Shown here: one piece after another, positions 24,698-32,930 of the stretch
How positions within the stretch are numbered: the first letter of the stretch is position 1
How the letters are laid out: every line of letters starts with the position of its first letter
Source: CAZICM01 sp964537685
GTDB taxonomy: Bacteria > Myxococcota_A > Polyangia > Polyangiales > Polyangiaceae
Length of the DNA stretch: 64,000 nt
Direction: 5' to 3'
NCBI GenBank assembly: GCA_964537685.1
Contig: CAZICM010000016.1
Span: 62,001 to 126,000 of the forward strand
Made by a program: the position numbers and the translations under genes
The notes under the pieces: model-generated
Told to the model about the DNA's origin: nothing
What the model saw: the letters and a program-made list of their open reading frames with translations, nothing else
Databases searched by the model: none

Positions 24698-25294
24698 ATG
24701 AGCGGCCGATGGCTTCTGTTCTGCGGGGCTTGCCTTGCCGTTTTGGGGTGTGCTTCCCCTGCATCCCTTCCTCAAGTTCAGCCCGCGCAGCCTGCAAGCG
24801 CCGATTGGCAAGAATTATTTCATCAAATGGATGAGCGTGCCGATGAAATTGAAATTGCGGCGTTTCAGGCAGAGATATCGATTACGTGTCCATCCAATTT
24901 AAATGTATTGTCTCAGGGCGCCCGCGAGGCCAAACTCGGCAGGGAATGCTGCAATCCTGCACTTCTCAAGTCGGAAATCAAAGCGCTGGAACGCCTGCGC
25001 GCCGAGATTTCGATCGAACATAAAGATTATTTGAATGTATTGAAACGCCTGCTGGGCACTTGGTATTTGGTCGAGCGCACCGAGCATATGTATTGCAGCG
25101 AAATGAAAATCCCCCCGAGCGTGACACGGGGCGAGCTTTCAGGATGGCGGGAGCGTTTCAATGAGCACCGGAGCTGGATGCGCCGCTCCCGTGAGGAGAC
25201 GCAGTCCATCTGTTCGGATGTGTATGCGCGCTCGCCGTTAGATGCTCAAAACCTCTGTTCAAGCAGTCATTTTCAGTCCGCTGCCCCGCCCTGA
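24698..25294 (+). CDS. Hypothetical lipoprotein, helical
   Basis: 198 residues. The ATG at 24698 is best placed for GGAGGAGG (24681-24688); ATG 24689 is in frame. The signal is RWLLFCGACLAVLGC with a VLGC lipobox, then a Pro/Gln linker and a charged helical domain (about 35-190): DWQELFHQMDERADEIEIAA, LKSEIKALERLRAEIS. Six or more Cys suggest disulfides (TCPSN, ECCNP, MYCSE, SICSD, NLCSS). Divergent from the Mo-hydroxylase operon. Family not recognised. Confidence 0.6.
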   Translation: MSGRWLLFCGACLAVLGCASPASLPQVQPAQPASADWQELFHQMDERADEIEIAAFQAEISITCPSNLNVLSQGAREAKLGRECCNPALLKSEIKALERLRAEISIEHKDYLNVLKRLLGTWYLVERTEHMYCSEMKIPPSVTRGELSGWRERFNEHRSWMRRSREETQSICSDVYARSPLDAQNLCSSSHFQSAAPP

Positions 25295-25396
25295 TGGCCA
25301 TATCATCATGGACAATCATTTTGATCGAATTGCAGCCCGGACAGCCCCGCGCTTTGGGAACGCTTGTTCATCGCCTTTTTCGCGTGGCTTTGGCTT

Positions 25397-26176
25397 ATGA
25401 TTTCGACCGTGGCTTCTCCTGAAGAAACTGTTTTGCCGCCCGCGGAGCCGTCCTCTTGGTCGCGCCTTCCTCATTCCAGCCCCGAGGCGCTGAAGAGCGA
25501 GCGGCCCTCTGCGCGGAACCAGCCCGCCCTTTCTTCGGTGACGGCCCGGGTATCGACCATTCTCAGCGGAGGTGCCGGCGTAATGCGCGATGCGATCCGG
25601 GGAGGCGCGAAGAAAGTCTCCACCGAGGTCGGCGAAAGCCTCGATCGGGCCAAAGCCGCGCTTTCAGAACCTTCCGCGCCTGAACTGGAAGCCCTCTTTT
25701 CAAGTGCCGATTTGCCTGAAATCGTCTCGGCCGATCCCATTGGCTCGCTGGCTCAAAGACTCGATCACGAGGCCGATTTGTGGAGAAGCCTTGCGCTTCG
25801 AGCTCTTTCACGGGCCGCACTGGCCGATCGCATCGTGCAAACCTCGGGCATTGTCGTTGGATTGGGCGCGATTGCGCTGGCGGTTATTGCGGGGCTTGGC
25901 GCGCTCTTCGGCGCGACCAACGTTGCGGAACGTCTCTGGATGATCGGCGGGGCGCTGCTTGCATTGTCGGTCGGCGTTGCGCTCGTCACCTGGATCTCCG
26001 GAACGATCCGCAATGCGCAGCGCGAGATTGCCCGTGAAGCGATGATGCGTGCCGATCTCAGCGAGCTCAGGCTGCACCGCCTCGGCATGGTCAGCGCGCT
26101 GTTTCAGATGGATCAGGAGGCCGGGCGCCAGGCTCTTCTGCGTTTAGAGCGCGATGTGAGCGCGCCCCCCAAGTAG
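25397..26176 (+). CDS. Hypothetical two-span membrane protein
   Basis: 259 residues from the ATG at 25397 (MISTVASPEETVLPP). The in-frame TTG at 25364 would add a very hydrophobic head (FIAFFAWLWL) that could be a signal anchor, so the start is open. A disordered, Pro/Ser-rich N-terminal region (to about 55) and an amphipathic part (about 55-130) precede two membrane spans, GIVVGLGAIALAVIAGLGAL and GALLALSVGVALVTWI. A helical cytoplasmic tail with many Arg and Glu follows (REIAREAMMRADLSELRLHR). No family recognised. Confidence 0.55.
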   Translation: MISTVASPEETVLPPAEPSSWSRLPHSSPEALKSERPSARNQPALSSVTARVSTILSGGAGVMRDAIRGGAKKVSTEVGESLDRAKAALSEPSAPELEALFSSADLPEIVSADPIGSLAQRLDHEADLWRSLALRALSRAALADRIVQTSGIVVGLGAIALAVIAGLGALFGATNVAERLWMIGGALLALSVGVALVTWISGTIRNAQREIAREAMMRADLSELRLHRLGMVSALFQMDQEAGRQALLRLERDVSAPPK

Positions 26177-26264
26177 GCGCGATGCCCATCCCGGTTTTTT
26201 AATTCAAATCCCATTAGATTTTAGGACCTTCAACGCCTTCTCTTGTCACGACGAGGATCTTTCA

Positions 26265-27818
26265 ATGCACACCGGACGCTTCTTTTTTTCGACTCGCCCT
26301 TCCGCCCTGTTCTGTGCATCGCTTTTGTCGGTTTCGATCGGCTTTTTGGCGTGTTCAGGAGATGAAACAGGCTCTTCGGGAACCTTCCAAAACTCCGGTT
26401 CGACAAGCACCGGCTCAAACTCCAGTGGAAATGGACAAGGGGGAAGCGGCGGTGACTGTATTTTTGGCTGCGGCACGGGCGGCAGCACGGGTCAAGGCGG
26501 AGCCCCTGTGGCTTGCGATCCCGATAAAACCGACGGCCCGCTGCAAAACGCCAAATCCTTCGGAGGCGATCTCAATCAGGCCGTCAGCAGCATCGCTCTC
26601 GATTCGATGGGCAACTACTACGTGGCGGGCACATTCGCCGGCTCGATGGACTTAGGGGCGGGCGCCCTTACAAGCGCGGGCAAGACCGATGTGTTTGTCG
26701 GCAAATGGAATGCCGGCGGGCAGCTTCAGTGGGCGAAGCGCTTTGGCAACGCCAGCGATCAAAACGTCCGCGGTATCGCCGTCGATCCCCAGGGCAACGT
26801 CTACATCACCGGAAGTTTCTTGGGGCAGATCGATTTTGGAGGCGGCGCGCTCGTTCAGAACGGCTGCTGTTTTGAAGACATTTACATCGCCAAATTCGAC
26901 ACGAATGGCACGTATCTGTGGGCGAAGGATTTCGGCGATGACGGCTGGCAGAAATCCTATGCGATCGCGGCGGATGCGAATGGCGTCGTCATTGCCGGCT
27001 CCTTCCAGCAGGCCCTCGATTTGGGAGGCGGAGCGCTTCAGGCGATGGGCGGAGGAACATTCGATTTGTTTGTCGCCAAGTTCTCGCTGGCCGGCGGACA
27101 CTTGTGGAGCAAGGGCTATGGCGACGACGCCGACCAGGCCGCTTGGGATCTCGCGCTCGATGGCACGGGCAATGTCTATGTTTCGGGCAACGCCAAGGGC
27201 ACCATCGATTTTGGAAAAGGCGCGCACAGCTCGATGACGGTCGATGGCAGCGCCGTGGTCGCGAAGCTCGATCCCTCGGGAGGCACGGTTTGGAGCGGTT
27301 TATTCGGTGATTCTGCGACGGCCTACGCTATCGATGCCGATGCCGCCGGCGGGTTTGCCGTAACGGGCGCCTTCAAAGGAATGATCGACTTCGGCGGCGA
27401 AAAATTGGCCGGTGGAAGTTCGGCGGACAGCGTGTTTGTCGCTCGCTTTGATGCGCAAAACAAACACAAGTGGAGCAAGGTCTTTGGAACTGCATCCACA
27501 CAGGGCAATGCCATAGCCGTCGACACCAAGGGCAAAGTCTGGCTGGGCGGGCTCTTTCAGCAATCGGTGAATTTCGGCGGTCTCAAACTCACCAGCGCTG
27601 GAAGCTTTGATGCATTTCTCGTGAAGTTCGACACCGCGGGCTGCCACGTCTGGAGCAAGGCATTTGGCAACGAGCAGTATCAAGGCGTTGTTGACATTGC
27701 GGCCGATGCATCGGGAAATGCGGCTGTTGTCGGTAATTTCTCGGGCTCGATTGATTTGGGCGGCGGAGCGCTTACCGCAACGGGTGATGACTGGTTCCTT
27801 TCAACCTTTGCCCCGTAA
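26265..27818 (+). CDS. SBBP beta-propeller repeat lipoprotein
   Basis: 517 residues; GAGGA nine bases upstream of the ATG. Export signal ending GFLACSG (lipobox FLAC), a Ser/Gly-rich linker, a short Cys pair (DCIFGCG), then about seven SBBP-type repeats. Each has a core like G-N-x-Y(V/I)xG-x-F-x-G-x(I/M)DFGGG-x-L ... D(V/I)F(V/I)AKF ... W(A/S)K-x-(F/Y)G. This predicts a seven-blade beta-propeller on the outer membrane. Such proteins are common in myxobacteria; function unknown, perhaps binding or adhesion. Confidence 0.8.
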   Translation: MHTGRFFFSTRPSALFCASLLSVSIGFLACSGDETGSSGTFQNSGSTSTGSNSSGNGQGGSGGDCIFGCGTGGSTGQGGAPVACDPDKTDGPLQNAKSFGGDLNQAVSSIALDSMGNYYVAGTFAGSMDLGAGALTSAGKTDVFVGKWNAGGQLQWAKRFGNASDQNVRGIAVDPQGNVYITGSFLGQIDFGGGALVQNGCCFEDIYIAKFDTNGTYLWAKDFGDDGWQKSYAIAADANGVVIAGSFQQALDLGGGALQAMGGGTFDLFVAKFSLAGGHLWSKGYGDDADQAAWDLALDGTGNVYVSGNAKGTIDFGKGAHSSMTVDGSAVVAKLDPSGGTVWSGLFGDSATAYAIDADAAGGFAVTGAFKGMIDFGGEKLAGGSSADSVFVARFDAQNKHKWSKVFGTASTQGNAIAVDTKGKVWLGGLFQQSVNFGGLKLTSAGSFDAFLVKFDTAGCHVWSKAFGNEQYQGVVDIAADASGNAAVVGNFSGSIDLGGGALTATGDDWFLSTFAP

Positions 27819-27842
27819 CGTGTAAACGGTTGGGTGGGGTGT

Positions 27843-27877
27843 CCGGGCATCCCGCATTCATTGAGCGGGATGCCTGG
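27843..27877 (+). terminator. Strong hairpin after the beta-propeller gene
   Basis: GGCATCCCGC (27846-27855) and GCGGGATGCC (27865-27874) form a perfect 10-bp stem, extendable to 13 with flanking pairs including one G.U. Loop of 9 bases, no T run. It lies 25 bp after the propeller stop and before the next gene; a likely transcription stop or processing site. Confidence 0.55.
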
Positions 27878-27903
27878 CCAAATCCAAGTGAGGGAGGCCC
27901 GCG

Positions 27904-28857
27904 GTGAGGCGCTTGTCGGTTTTGTTGATCGCTGCACTTGTTACCTTTTCGTCTGCGCACTCCTTTGCCGATTTGTCGCCGCAGGAAGAGAAACGAAGAA
28001 CCCAACTGTTCAAGGAAGGCCGCGCTCACGCCGACGCCGAGCAGTGGAAAGAGGCCGAGGAAAAATTCCGCGCCGTAATCGAGCTTCGATCTGCGCCCAA
28101 AGCGCTGGTTGCCTTGGCGTTTGCCGTCTCAAAACAAGGGCGCCTGCTCGAGGCCAAGCGTTTGTATGAACAGGCCAAAGAGGATGCCGTCGCGGCAAAG
28201 CTCAAGGCCGACACCGAAGTCGCAGAACAGAGTCTTCGCGAGCTTTTGCTGCGTATTCCAAGCATTGTGTTGAAAGTGGGAACGCAGGCCGATGGGCTTT
28301 CGGTGCTGGTGGACGGCAAGCCTCCCGAGCTTCAGTTTGACGCGATGGATGTCGAGCCGGGCGAGCACAAGATCAGCGCGACGGCGCCTGGATATCAGCC
28401 TTTTGAAGAGACGGTGAAGCTCTCGGAAGGCGAGCGGAAGCAGGTAAAAGTCGTTCTGGAGCTCGAGAAACCCAAAGAGGCGCCGAAGCCAAAAAGCTCG
28501 ATTGGGTTTCCGCCGATTGGATCGTTTGTGCTTGTCGGTGTGGCGATTGGAGCCGGCGTTACAAGCGTTTTGCTGATTAGGCAAGGCCGCGAGCAAGAAC
28601 AGAAAGTGCGCGATACCTGTGGCGGTACGCAACAATGTCCCGCCGCCTTAAAGCCTGAAGCGGATGAAGCCGCGACCAAGATCATTGTTGGCGATGTGCT
28701 GATCGGGGTTGGCAGTGCAGCCCTGGTTGGTGCGGGTGTGTGGTGGCTCTTGTCTGGACGCAAAAGCGATCCTTCGCCCAGCGCTTCTGCCGGTTCCAGG
28801 GTGATGGCCGCGCCTGTTCGGGGCGGCGCATGGATGGGCGTGGAAAGCCGCTTTTAG
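27904..28857 (+). CDS. TPR/PEGA-type exported protein with C-terminal membrane spans
   Basis: 317 residues, GTG start with GGGAGG seven bases upstream. The signal peptide is LSVLLIAALVTFSSAHSFA. Residues about 25-110 are TPR-like helices (EEKRRTQLFKEGRAHADAEQW, KEAEEKFRAVIEL). Residues about 120-185 are a PEGA-like beta domain (SVLVDGKPPELQFDAMDVEPGEH, ISATAPGYQPFEETVKL). Two hydrophobic spans follow (SFVLVGVAIGAGVTSVLLI and VLIGVGSAALVGAGVWWLL). The same plan recurs at 35180 and, in part, at 41339, so these are paralogues. Role unknown, probably an envelope scaffold. Its stop lies eight bases from that of the convergent kinase gene. Confidence 0.7.
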   Translation: MRRLSVLLIAALVTFSSAHSFADLSPQEEKRRTQLFKEGRAHADAEQWKEAEEKFRAVIELRSAPKALVALAFAVSKQGRLLEAKRLYEQAKEDAVAAKLKADTEVAEQSLRELLLRIPSIVLKVGTQADGLSVLVDGKPPELQFDAMDVEPGEHKISATAPGYQPFEETVKLSEGERKQVKVVLELEKPKEAPKPKSSIGFPPIGSFVLVGVAIGAGVTSVLLIRQGREQEQKVRDTCGGTQQCPAALKPEADEAATKIIVGDVLIGVGSAALVGAGVWWLLSGRKSDPSPSASAGSRVMAAPVRGGAWMGVESRF

Positions 28858-28865
28858 AAGCGTTT

Positions 28866-31034
28866 TCAGCCCGGGCTATCGGGCACGCCAAAGGGAATTT
28901 TTTTCTTACCGCCGGGGCCCGGCTTTTTGATGGGGCTGTTCGGCTGATTGTTGCGTAACGGTCCGCGGTCCGTTCCCGTTCCTGTTGCGCTCGGCGCCGG
29001 CGCACCGTCGGATGCGGACGGAGCAGGGGTGGGATTGGCTGCCGCTTTGTCAGCAGCCCGGCGCAGGGCTGCTGCAATTGCATTGTGGCGTGGAGCAATT
29101 CCCTCAAATGCAATTGGTTTTGCGGCTTCCCCTTGATTTGAGCCGTTTCGCAATCCGAACAGGAGCAATACCATCAAAATGGCTCCACCAACGGCTGAGA
29201 AAAGAATCACGCGCCCCCGGGTTTGGCTTCGGGCCCGCGCAAGAGCCAGATCTGCTCCATCGGGGCTTGGCATTCCATCGAGTGAAGCCGCGGGCCGTAT
29301 TGTGCCCGGCGAAGAGGATGTGATCGGTGAGTTGGTGGAGAGTGGGCTCGGCGGCAGGCTGCTTTCGCTGCCGAAGAGCGGTGCCGCATGCATGCCCGAG
29401 ATCGATGAGAGCCCCGGCTGAGCAGATGCCGCAAACAAATTGGGTGAAGTGGTAGGCGTTCCCGGAAGGCTGTTCAGTGCGGGCGCCGCATCGGGCTGAA
29501 ATATAGGCGCGCTCGGCGGTGCCGCTTGGGTGGGCGCCGAAGGTGCCGGGTCGGAGGCCAGCGCAGGCCGCACCCCAAAGATTGGCGGATGGGAGATCAT
29601 CACCGATGTTGCCGCATCGAGCAGGGCATCATCGTCATCCGCTGCAGCGGCTTGTGGCGCAGGGGCCGTGAAAGCTTGCGCTGCGGGTGCTGCAAAGCCC
29701 GCCGGTTTGGAGTCGGTGGCCGAGGAAGGTGCGGCGGCAGCGGGCTGAACGGGATGGCTGAGAACCGGTTCGCGCTGATGCGTTTCTTCATCGGCAATCA
29801 GCGCGGGCTGCGGGGGCGGCGGAGGCGGTGCGGGTAGGGCTTTTGCACCTTTAACCTGTGCACTTTGGGCGTTTCCCGCTCCGGGGGCTGTCGGAATATC
29901 GGAGATCGAAGGCAGTGGCGCCCGCGTAATTCCCCTGGCCGGATCTTCCATGCGAACCGTTGCGCGCAGGCGATTCGGTTGAGGCACGGGCGGACGGGTT
30001 GCCGTTGCGGGCGGAGGAGCTGGGGTTTCGATCGCAGGTTGCGAAGGCGCTGTTTGTTTGGCCGTCTGGGGAGGAGGCGGAGGAGGCTGAGGAGGCGATG
30101 CCGGAGGCACATAGGTGGGAAGCCGGGTTGCCGTGATCGGAACCGACGCGAGCATTGCGCTCATATCCAGCGAGGTTTGGCGAACGCCCGCATGAGGGCG
30201 CAGAAGTCCCACCAATTCATCGGCCGTCTGCACACGCTTCGTCAGATCGCGCTCGATACACCGGGCAACGATGTAGGCCAGTGTCGGATCAATTTCAGGG
30301 GCGAACTCCGTTACCCTGGGGATACGGCCCTTCAGAATATCGGCGACCACCGTGAACATCGTCTCGCCTTCAAATGGCCTTCGCCCCGTGAGCATCTCAA
30401 ACAGGAGCACGCCGACCGACCAAATATCCGTCCGGTGATCGACGAAACGCTCACCTTTGGCTTGCTCTGGACTCATATACGCGGGCGATCCCACGGCGCT
30501 TCCCGTTTCGGTCTTTGAACCGTCCTGCCCGGAAAGCATTTTGCTCACGCCGAAATCGAGCACTTTTACGATGGGAATATCGCTATCCGAATCGTGCTCG
30601 CGGTGGAGGTACACATTCGGCGGCTTTAAATCGCGGTGCACAATACCGGCCGCATGAGCCGCGGACAGCGCGCGCCCAATCTCGAGGCCGATTAAGCAAG
30701 CGAACTGCGGCTTTAGTTTTTTCTCGCGCTTGATCAACTGTCCCAGCGTCTCGCCGGTCAACAGTTGCATCACCAGAAAAGGCTCGCCCTCATCGGTTTG
30801 CCCCACGTCGTAAATCTCGACGACGTTGCGATGACTCAGGCGTCCGTAAGCCTTCGCTTCCCGGAGCAGCCGGCGGCGCACTTCTTCGCTTTCCTGCCCC
30901 CATTTCGGTATCAATTTAAGCGCGACCGACTTCTCCGTGAGTTCATTGGTCGCAGCCCACACGACTCCCATCGCTCCCTGCCCAAGGCAGTGCGTGAGTT
31001 TGTACTTGCCGGCTATGATTGTTCCCGGCCGCAT
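28866..31034 (-). CDS. Membrane-anchored Ser/Thr protein kinase (Pkn type)
   Basis: 722 residues. Eukaryote-like kinase domain at about 10-285: glycine loop LGQGAMGVV, Lys40 in VALKLIPK, catalytic loop HRDLKPPN (D135), DFGVSK, GSPAYMSPEQAKG and DIWSVGVLLFEMLTGRRPFEG. All catalytic residues are present, so it should be active on Ser/Thr. A very long Pro/Ala-rich linker (about 300-610) leads to one membrane span (VILFSAVGGAILMVLLLFGL) and a short external Ala/Pro/Asn tail ending PGGKKKIPFGVPDSPG. No sensor domain is recognised outside. It would signal in the cytoplasm. Confidence 0.92.
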   Translation of the reverse strand: MRPGTIIAGKYKLTHCLGQGAMGVVWAATNELTEKSVALKLIPKWGQESEEVRRRLLREAKAYGRLSHRNVVEIYDVGQTDEGEPFLVMQLLTGETLGQLIKREKKLKPQFACLIGLEIGRALSAAHAAGIVHRDLKPPNVYLHREHDSDSDIPIVKVLDFGVSKMLSGQDGSKTETGSAVGSPAYMSPEQAKGERFVDHRTDIWSVGVLLFEMLTGRRPFEGETMFTVVADILKGRIPRVTEFAPEIDPTLAYIVARCIERDLTKRVQTADELVGLLRPHAGVRQTSLDMSAMLASVPITATRLPTYVPPASPPQPPPPPPQTAKQTAPSQPAIETPAPPPATATRPPVPQPNRLRATVRMEDPARGITRAPLPSISDIPTAPGAGNAQSAQVKGAKALPAPPPPPPQPALIADEETHQREPVLSHPVQPAAAAPSSATDSKPAGFAAPAAQAFTAPAPQAAAADDDDALLDAATSVMISHPPIFGVRPALASDPAPSAPTQAAPPSAPIFQPDAAPALNSLPGTPTTSPNLFAASAQPGLSSISGMHAAPLFGSESSLPPSPLSTNSPITSSSPGTIRPAASLDGMPSPDGADLALARARSQTRGRVILFSAVGGAILMVLLLFGLRNGSNQGEAAKPIAFEGIAPRHNAIAAALRRAADKAAANPTPAPSASDGAPAPSATGTGTDRGPLRNNQPNSPIKKPGPGGKKKIPFGVPDSPG

Positions 31035-31510
31035 AGTGCCGAATTCAGGCTAACACCAGCGCTTCGGTTTTGGCATGATCTCATTCAATAAAGTCTGCCC
31101 GTAAATCGCGCTGGTCCCCGCTGGCCCTCACTTGCCCTTAAAGCGGAGTCGAAAGCCTGGTTTTGAAGTTAAACGCGCGGACGATGCACGCGGCGCATAC
31201 AAGCCTTATCATCATGCTGATATCTTCTATCGGGATGCAATGCATATCCAAGCTGCTGTAGACCCGCTTATTGGTGTGAGGCTGCCCAGTGGCGAACACC
31301 CTCGCCGCCCTCGCCGAAACAACGGTATGAACGCGGCAATAGACGCTTGGTGGGAATACGGCTTGTCATTGAGCGCCGTCCTTATTTAGAGTCGCTTTCC
31401 GCCTTCAGCGATAACGGCGATTTCGCGGCGGGGTGCCGCCAAAATGGCCAAGGTACACGCCTAAACTCGTAAGATTGTGTTCAATCGCGCCGAAAGAGCG
31501 CCAAAACCAT
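31035..31510. other. Intergenic stretch between divergent kinase and pcnB genes
   Basis: 476 bp without a gene I can support. It should hold the promoters of both neighbours, but no clear -35/-10 pair stands out. A plus-strand frame at 31132-31389 (85 codons from a TTG, no ribosome site) has a fairly protein-like composition (KPYHHADIFYRDAMHIQAA) and could be a remnant of a lost gene. I cannot place it in a family. Confidence 0.3.
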
Positions 31511-32863
31511 ATGGGTCGCTGGACCCCTCCTCCCCCAGATGAATTGAACTCGCTTCCCGAAGAGGATGCGGAATCCATCGCGTATTCCGTTGAACCTCAG
31601 AGCGGAGCGAAAAGCCAGGCACCGTCGGCTTTCGGGCCTCCGGATCCCGCTCAGCGCGGATGGGTGTTCCCTGTTCCCCGCCGCTACGAAGTTGTTTTCG
31701 ACGAAGGAAGCGTCGATCCCGACGTTATCAAAGTCGTCCGACGGCTTGTGCGCCACGGCTTTGAAGCCTACTTGGTCGGCGGCTGCGTGCGCGATTTGCT
31801 CTTGTTCCGCAGGCCCAAAGACTTCGATGTCGCAACCAACGCGCGCCCCGAAGAAGTGCGCGAACTCTTCCGCAACTCCCGCATCATCGGCCGCCGCTTC
31901 AGGCTGGTGCACGTCCTATTTCAGGGCGGAAAAATTATCGAAGTCGCGACCTTTCGCCGCAATCCCAAAGAAGAGAACGACGAAAACTCCGAGCTCTTAA
32001 TCCGCAGCGACAACGTGTACGGCGAGGCGCACGAAGATGCGATGCGCCGCGACTTCACCATGAACGCACTCTTTTACGATGTGGAGCGCCGTCAAATTCT
32101 CGATTGGGTGGGCGGCATGGACGACGTTCGCCGCACGGTCGTTCACACCATCGGCGACCCCGAGACCCGTTTTCAGGAAGACCCGGTCCGCATTCTCCGC
32201 GCCATCAAATTCGCCGGGCGCCTAGGCTTTGGAATCACACCCGACGTGTACGACGCGATCGTCTATTGCCGCGATGCCTTGGCCCTCGCCGCGCGTCCCC
32301 GGCTCGCCGAGGAAATTCTCCGCATGCTGCGGGGCGGACAGGCGCGCCGTTCGATGTTTCTCGCGTGGGAAACCGGTGTTTTGGATGTGCTTCTGCCCGA
32401 GCTATCGGGCCTCTTGTACGACGAAGGCCCAAAGGGCGCGGGCGATCGATTTTGGAGACTGCTCGATTACATCGATCAGCGCACGGTTGGAGAGCGGCCT
32501 CCCGACGACACCGCTCTATGGAGCATGCTTCTTTTGGAGCCGATGAAAGAAGCCTGCGAAGGAGCCCGCGATCGTTCCGCCGCTGTGTACGAATTTTTGG
32601 AACCCATTGTTGAAAGGCTCGCTATTTCAAGGCGTTTTGCCGATGGAATGCGCCGGATTGTCGCACTCCTTCCCAAGCTTTTGTCGGGCCGGGCGGGCCG
32701 CTTTTCAAAAACGGATGTGTTCCTGCCCGCGCTGGATGTTGTGGCCGCCGAACTTCATTCACGGGGCGAATCTCCTGCGCTGGCCGAGCGTCTCCGGGCC
32801 GCCGCGGGCATGCGCCGCGTGCGCTCCGGCCGGAGCACATCGCGCCCGAATGAAAGTTTTTAG
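31511..32863 (+). CDS. pcnB: Poly(A) polymerase / tRNA nucleotidyltransferase family protein
   Basis: 450 residues from the ATG at 31511. Class II nucleotidyltransferase head: LVGGCVRDLLLFRRPKDFDVAT (GG and DxD metal site, about 100-120), RRFRLVHVLF, and the flexible-loop region AMRRDFTMNALFYD with the conserved RRDFTxNAL. Then ETRFQEDPVRILRAIKFAGRLGF of the neck. A Pro-rich N-terminal extension (about 75 residues) and a basic tail (VRSGRSTSRPNESF) resemble PcnB more than CCA-adding enzymes, but the two are hard to separate by sequence alone. Acts on RNA 3' ends in the cytoplasm. First gene of a possible run with the transglutaminase-like and Nudix genes. Confidence 0.82.
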   Translation: MGRWTPPPPDELNSLPEEDAESIAYSVEPQSGAKSQAPSAFGPPDPAQRGWVFPVPRRYEVVFDEGSVDPDVIKVVRRLVRHGFEAYLVGGCVRDLLLFRRPKDFDVATNARPEEVRELFRNSRIIGRRFRLVHVLFQGGKIIEVATFRRNPKEENDENSELLIRSDNVYGEAHEDAMRRDFTMNALFYDVERRQILDWVGGMDDVRRTVVHTIGDPETRFQEDPVRILRAIKFAGRLGFGITPDVYDAIVYCRDALALAARPRLAEEILRMLRGGQARRSMFLAWETGVLDVLLPELSGLLYDEGPKGAGDRFWRLLDYIDQRTVGERPPDDTALWSMLLLEPMKEACEGARDRSAAVYEFLEPIVERLAISRRFADGMRRIVALLPKLLSGRAGRFSKTDVFLPALDVVAAELHSRGESPALAERLRAAAGMRRVRSGRSTSRPNESF

Positions 32864-32930
32864 AAGCTCATTCGCCGCCTGTGAATCCTTTGGAACATTT
32901 GGGCTCGCGATGATTCAATAGCCTGTGCCT

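Noticed and set aside
31132..31389. 85-codon plus-strand frame before pcnB
   Set aside because: It starts with TTG, has no ribosome site and matches no family I know; mentioned only as a possible remnant.
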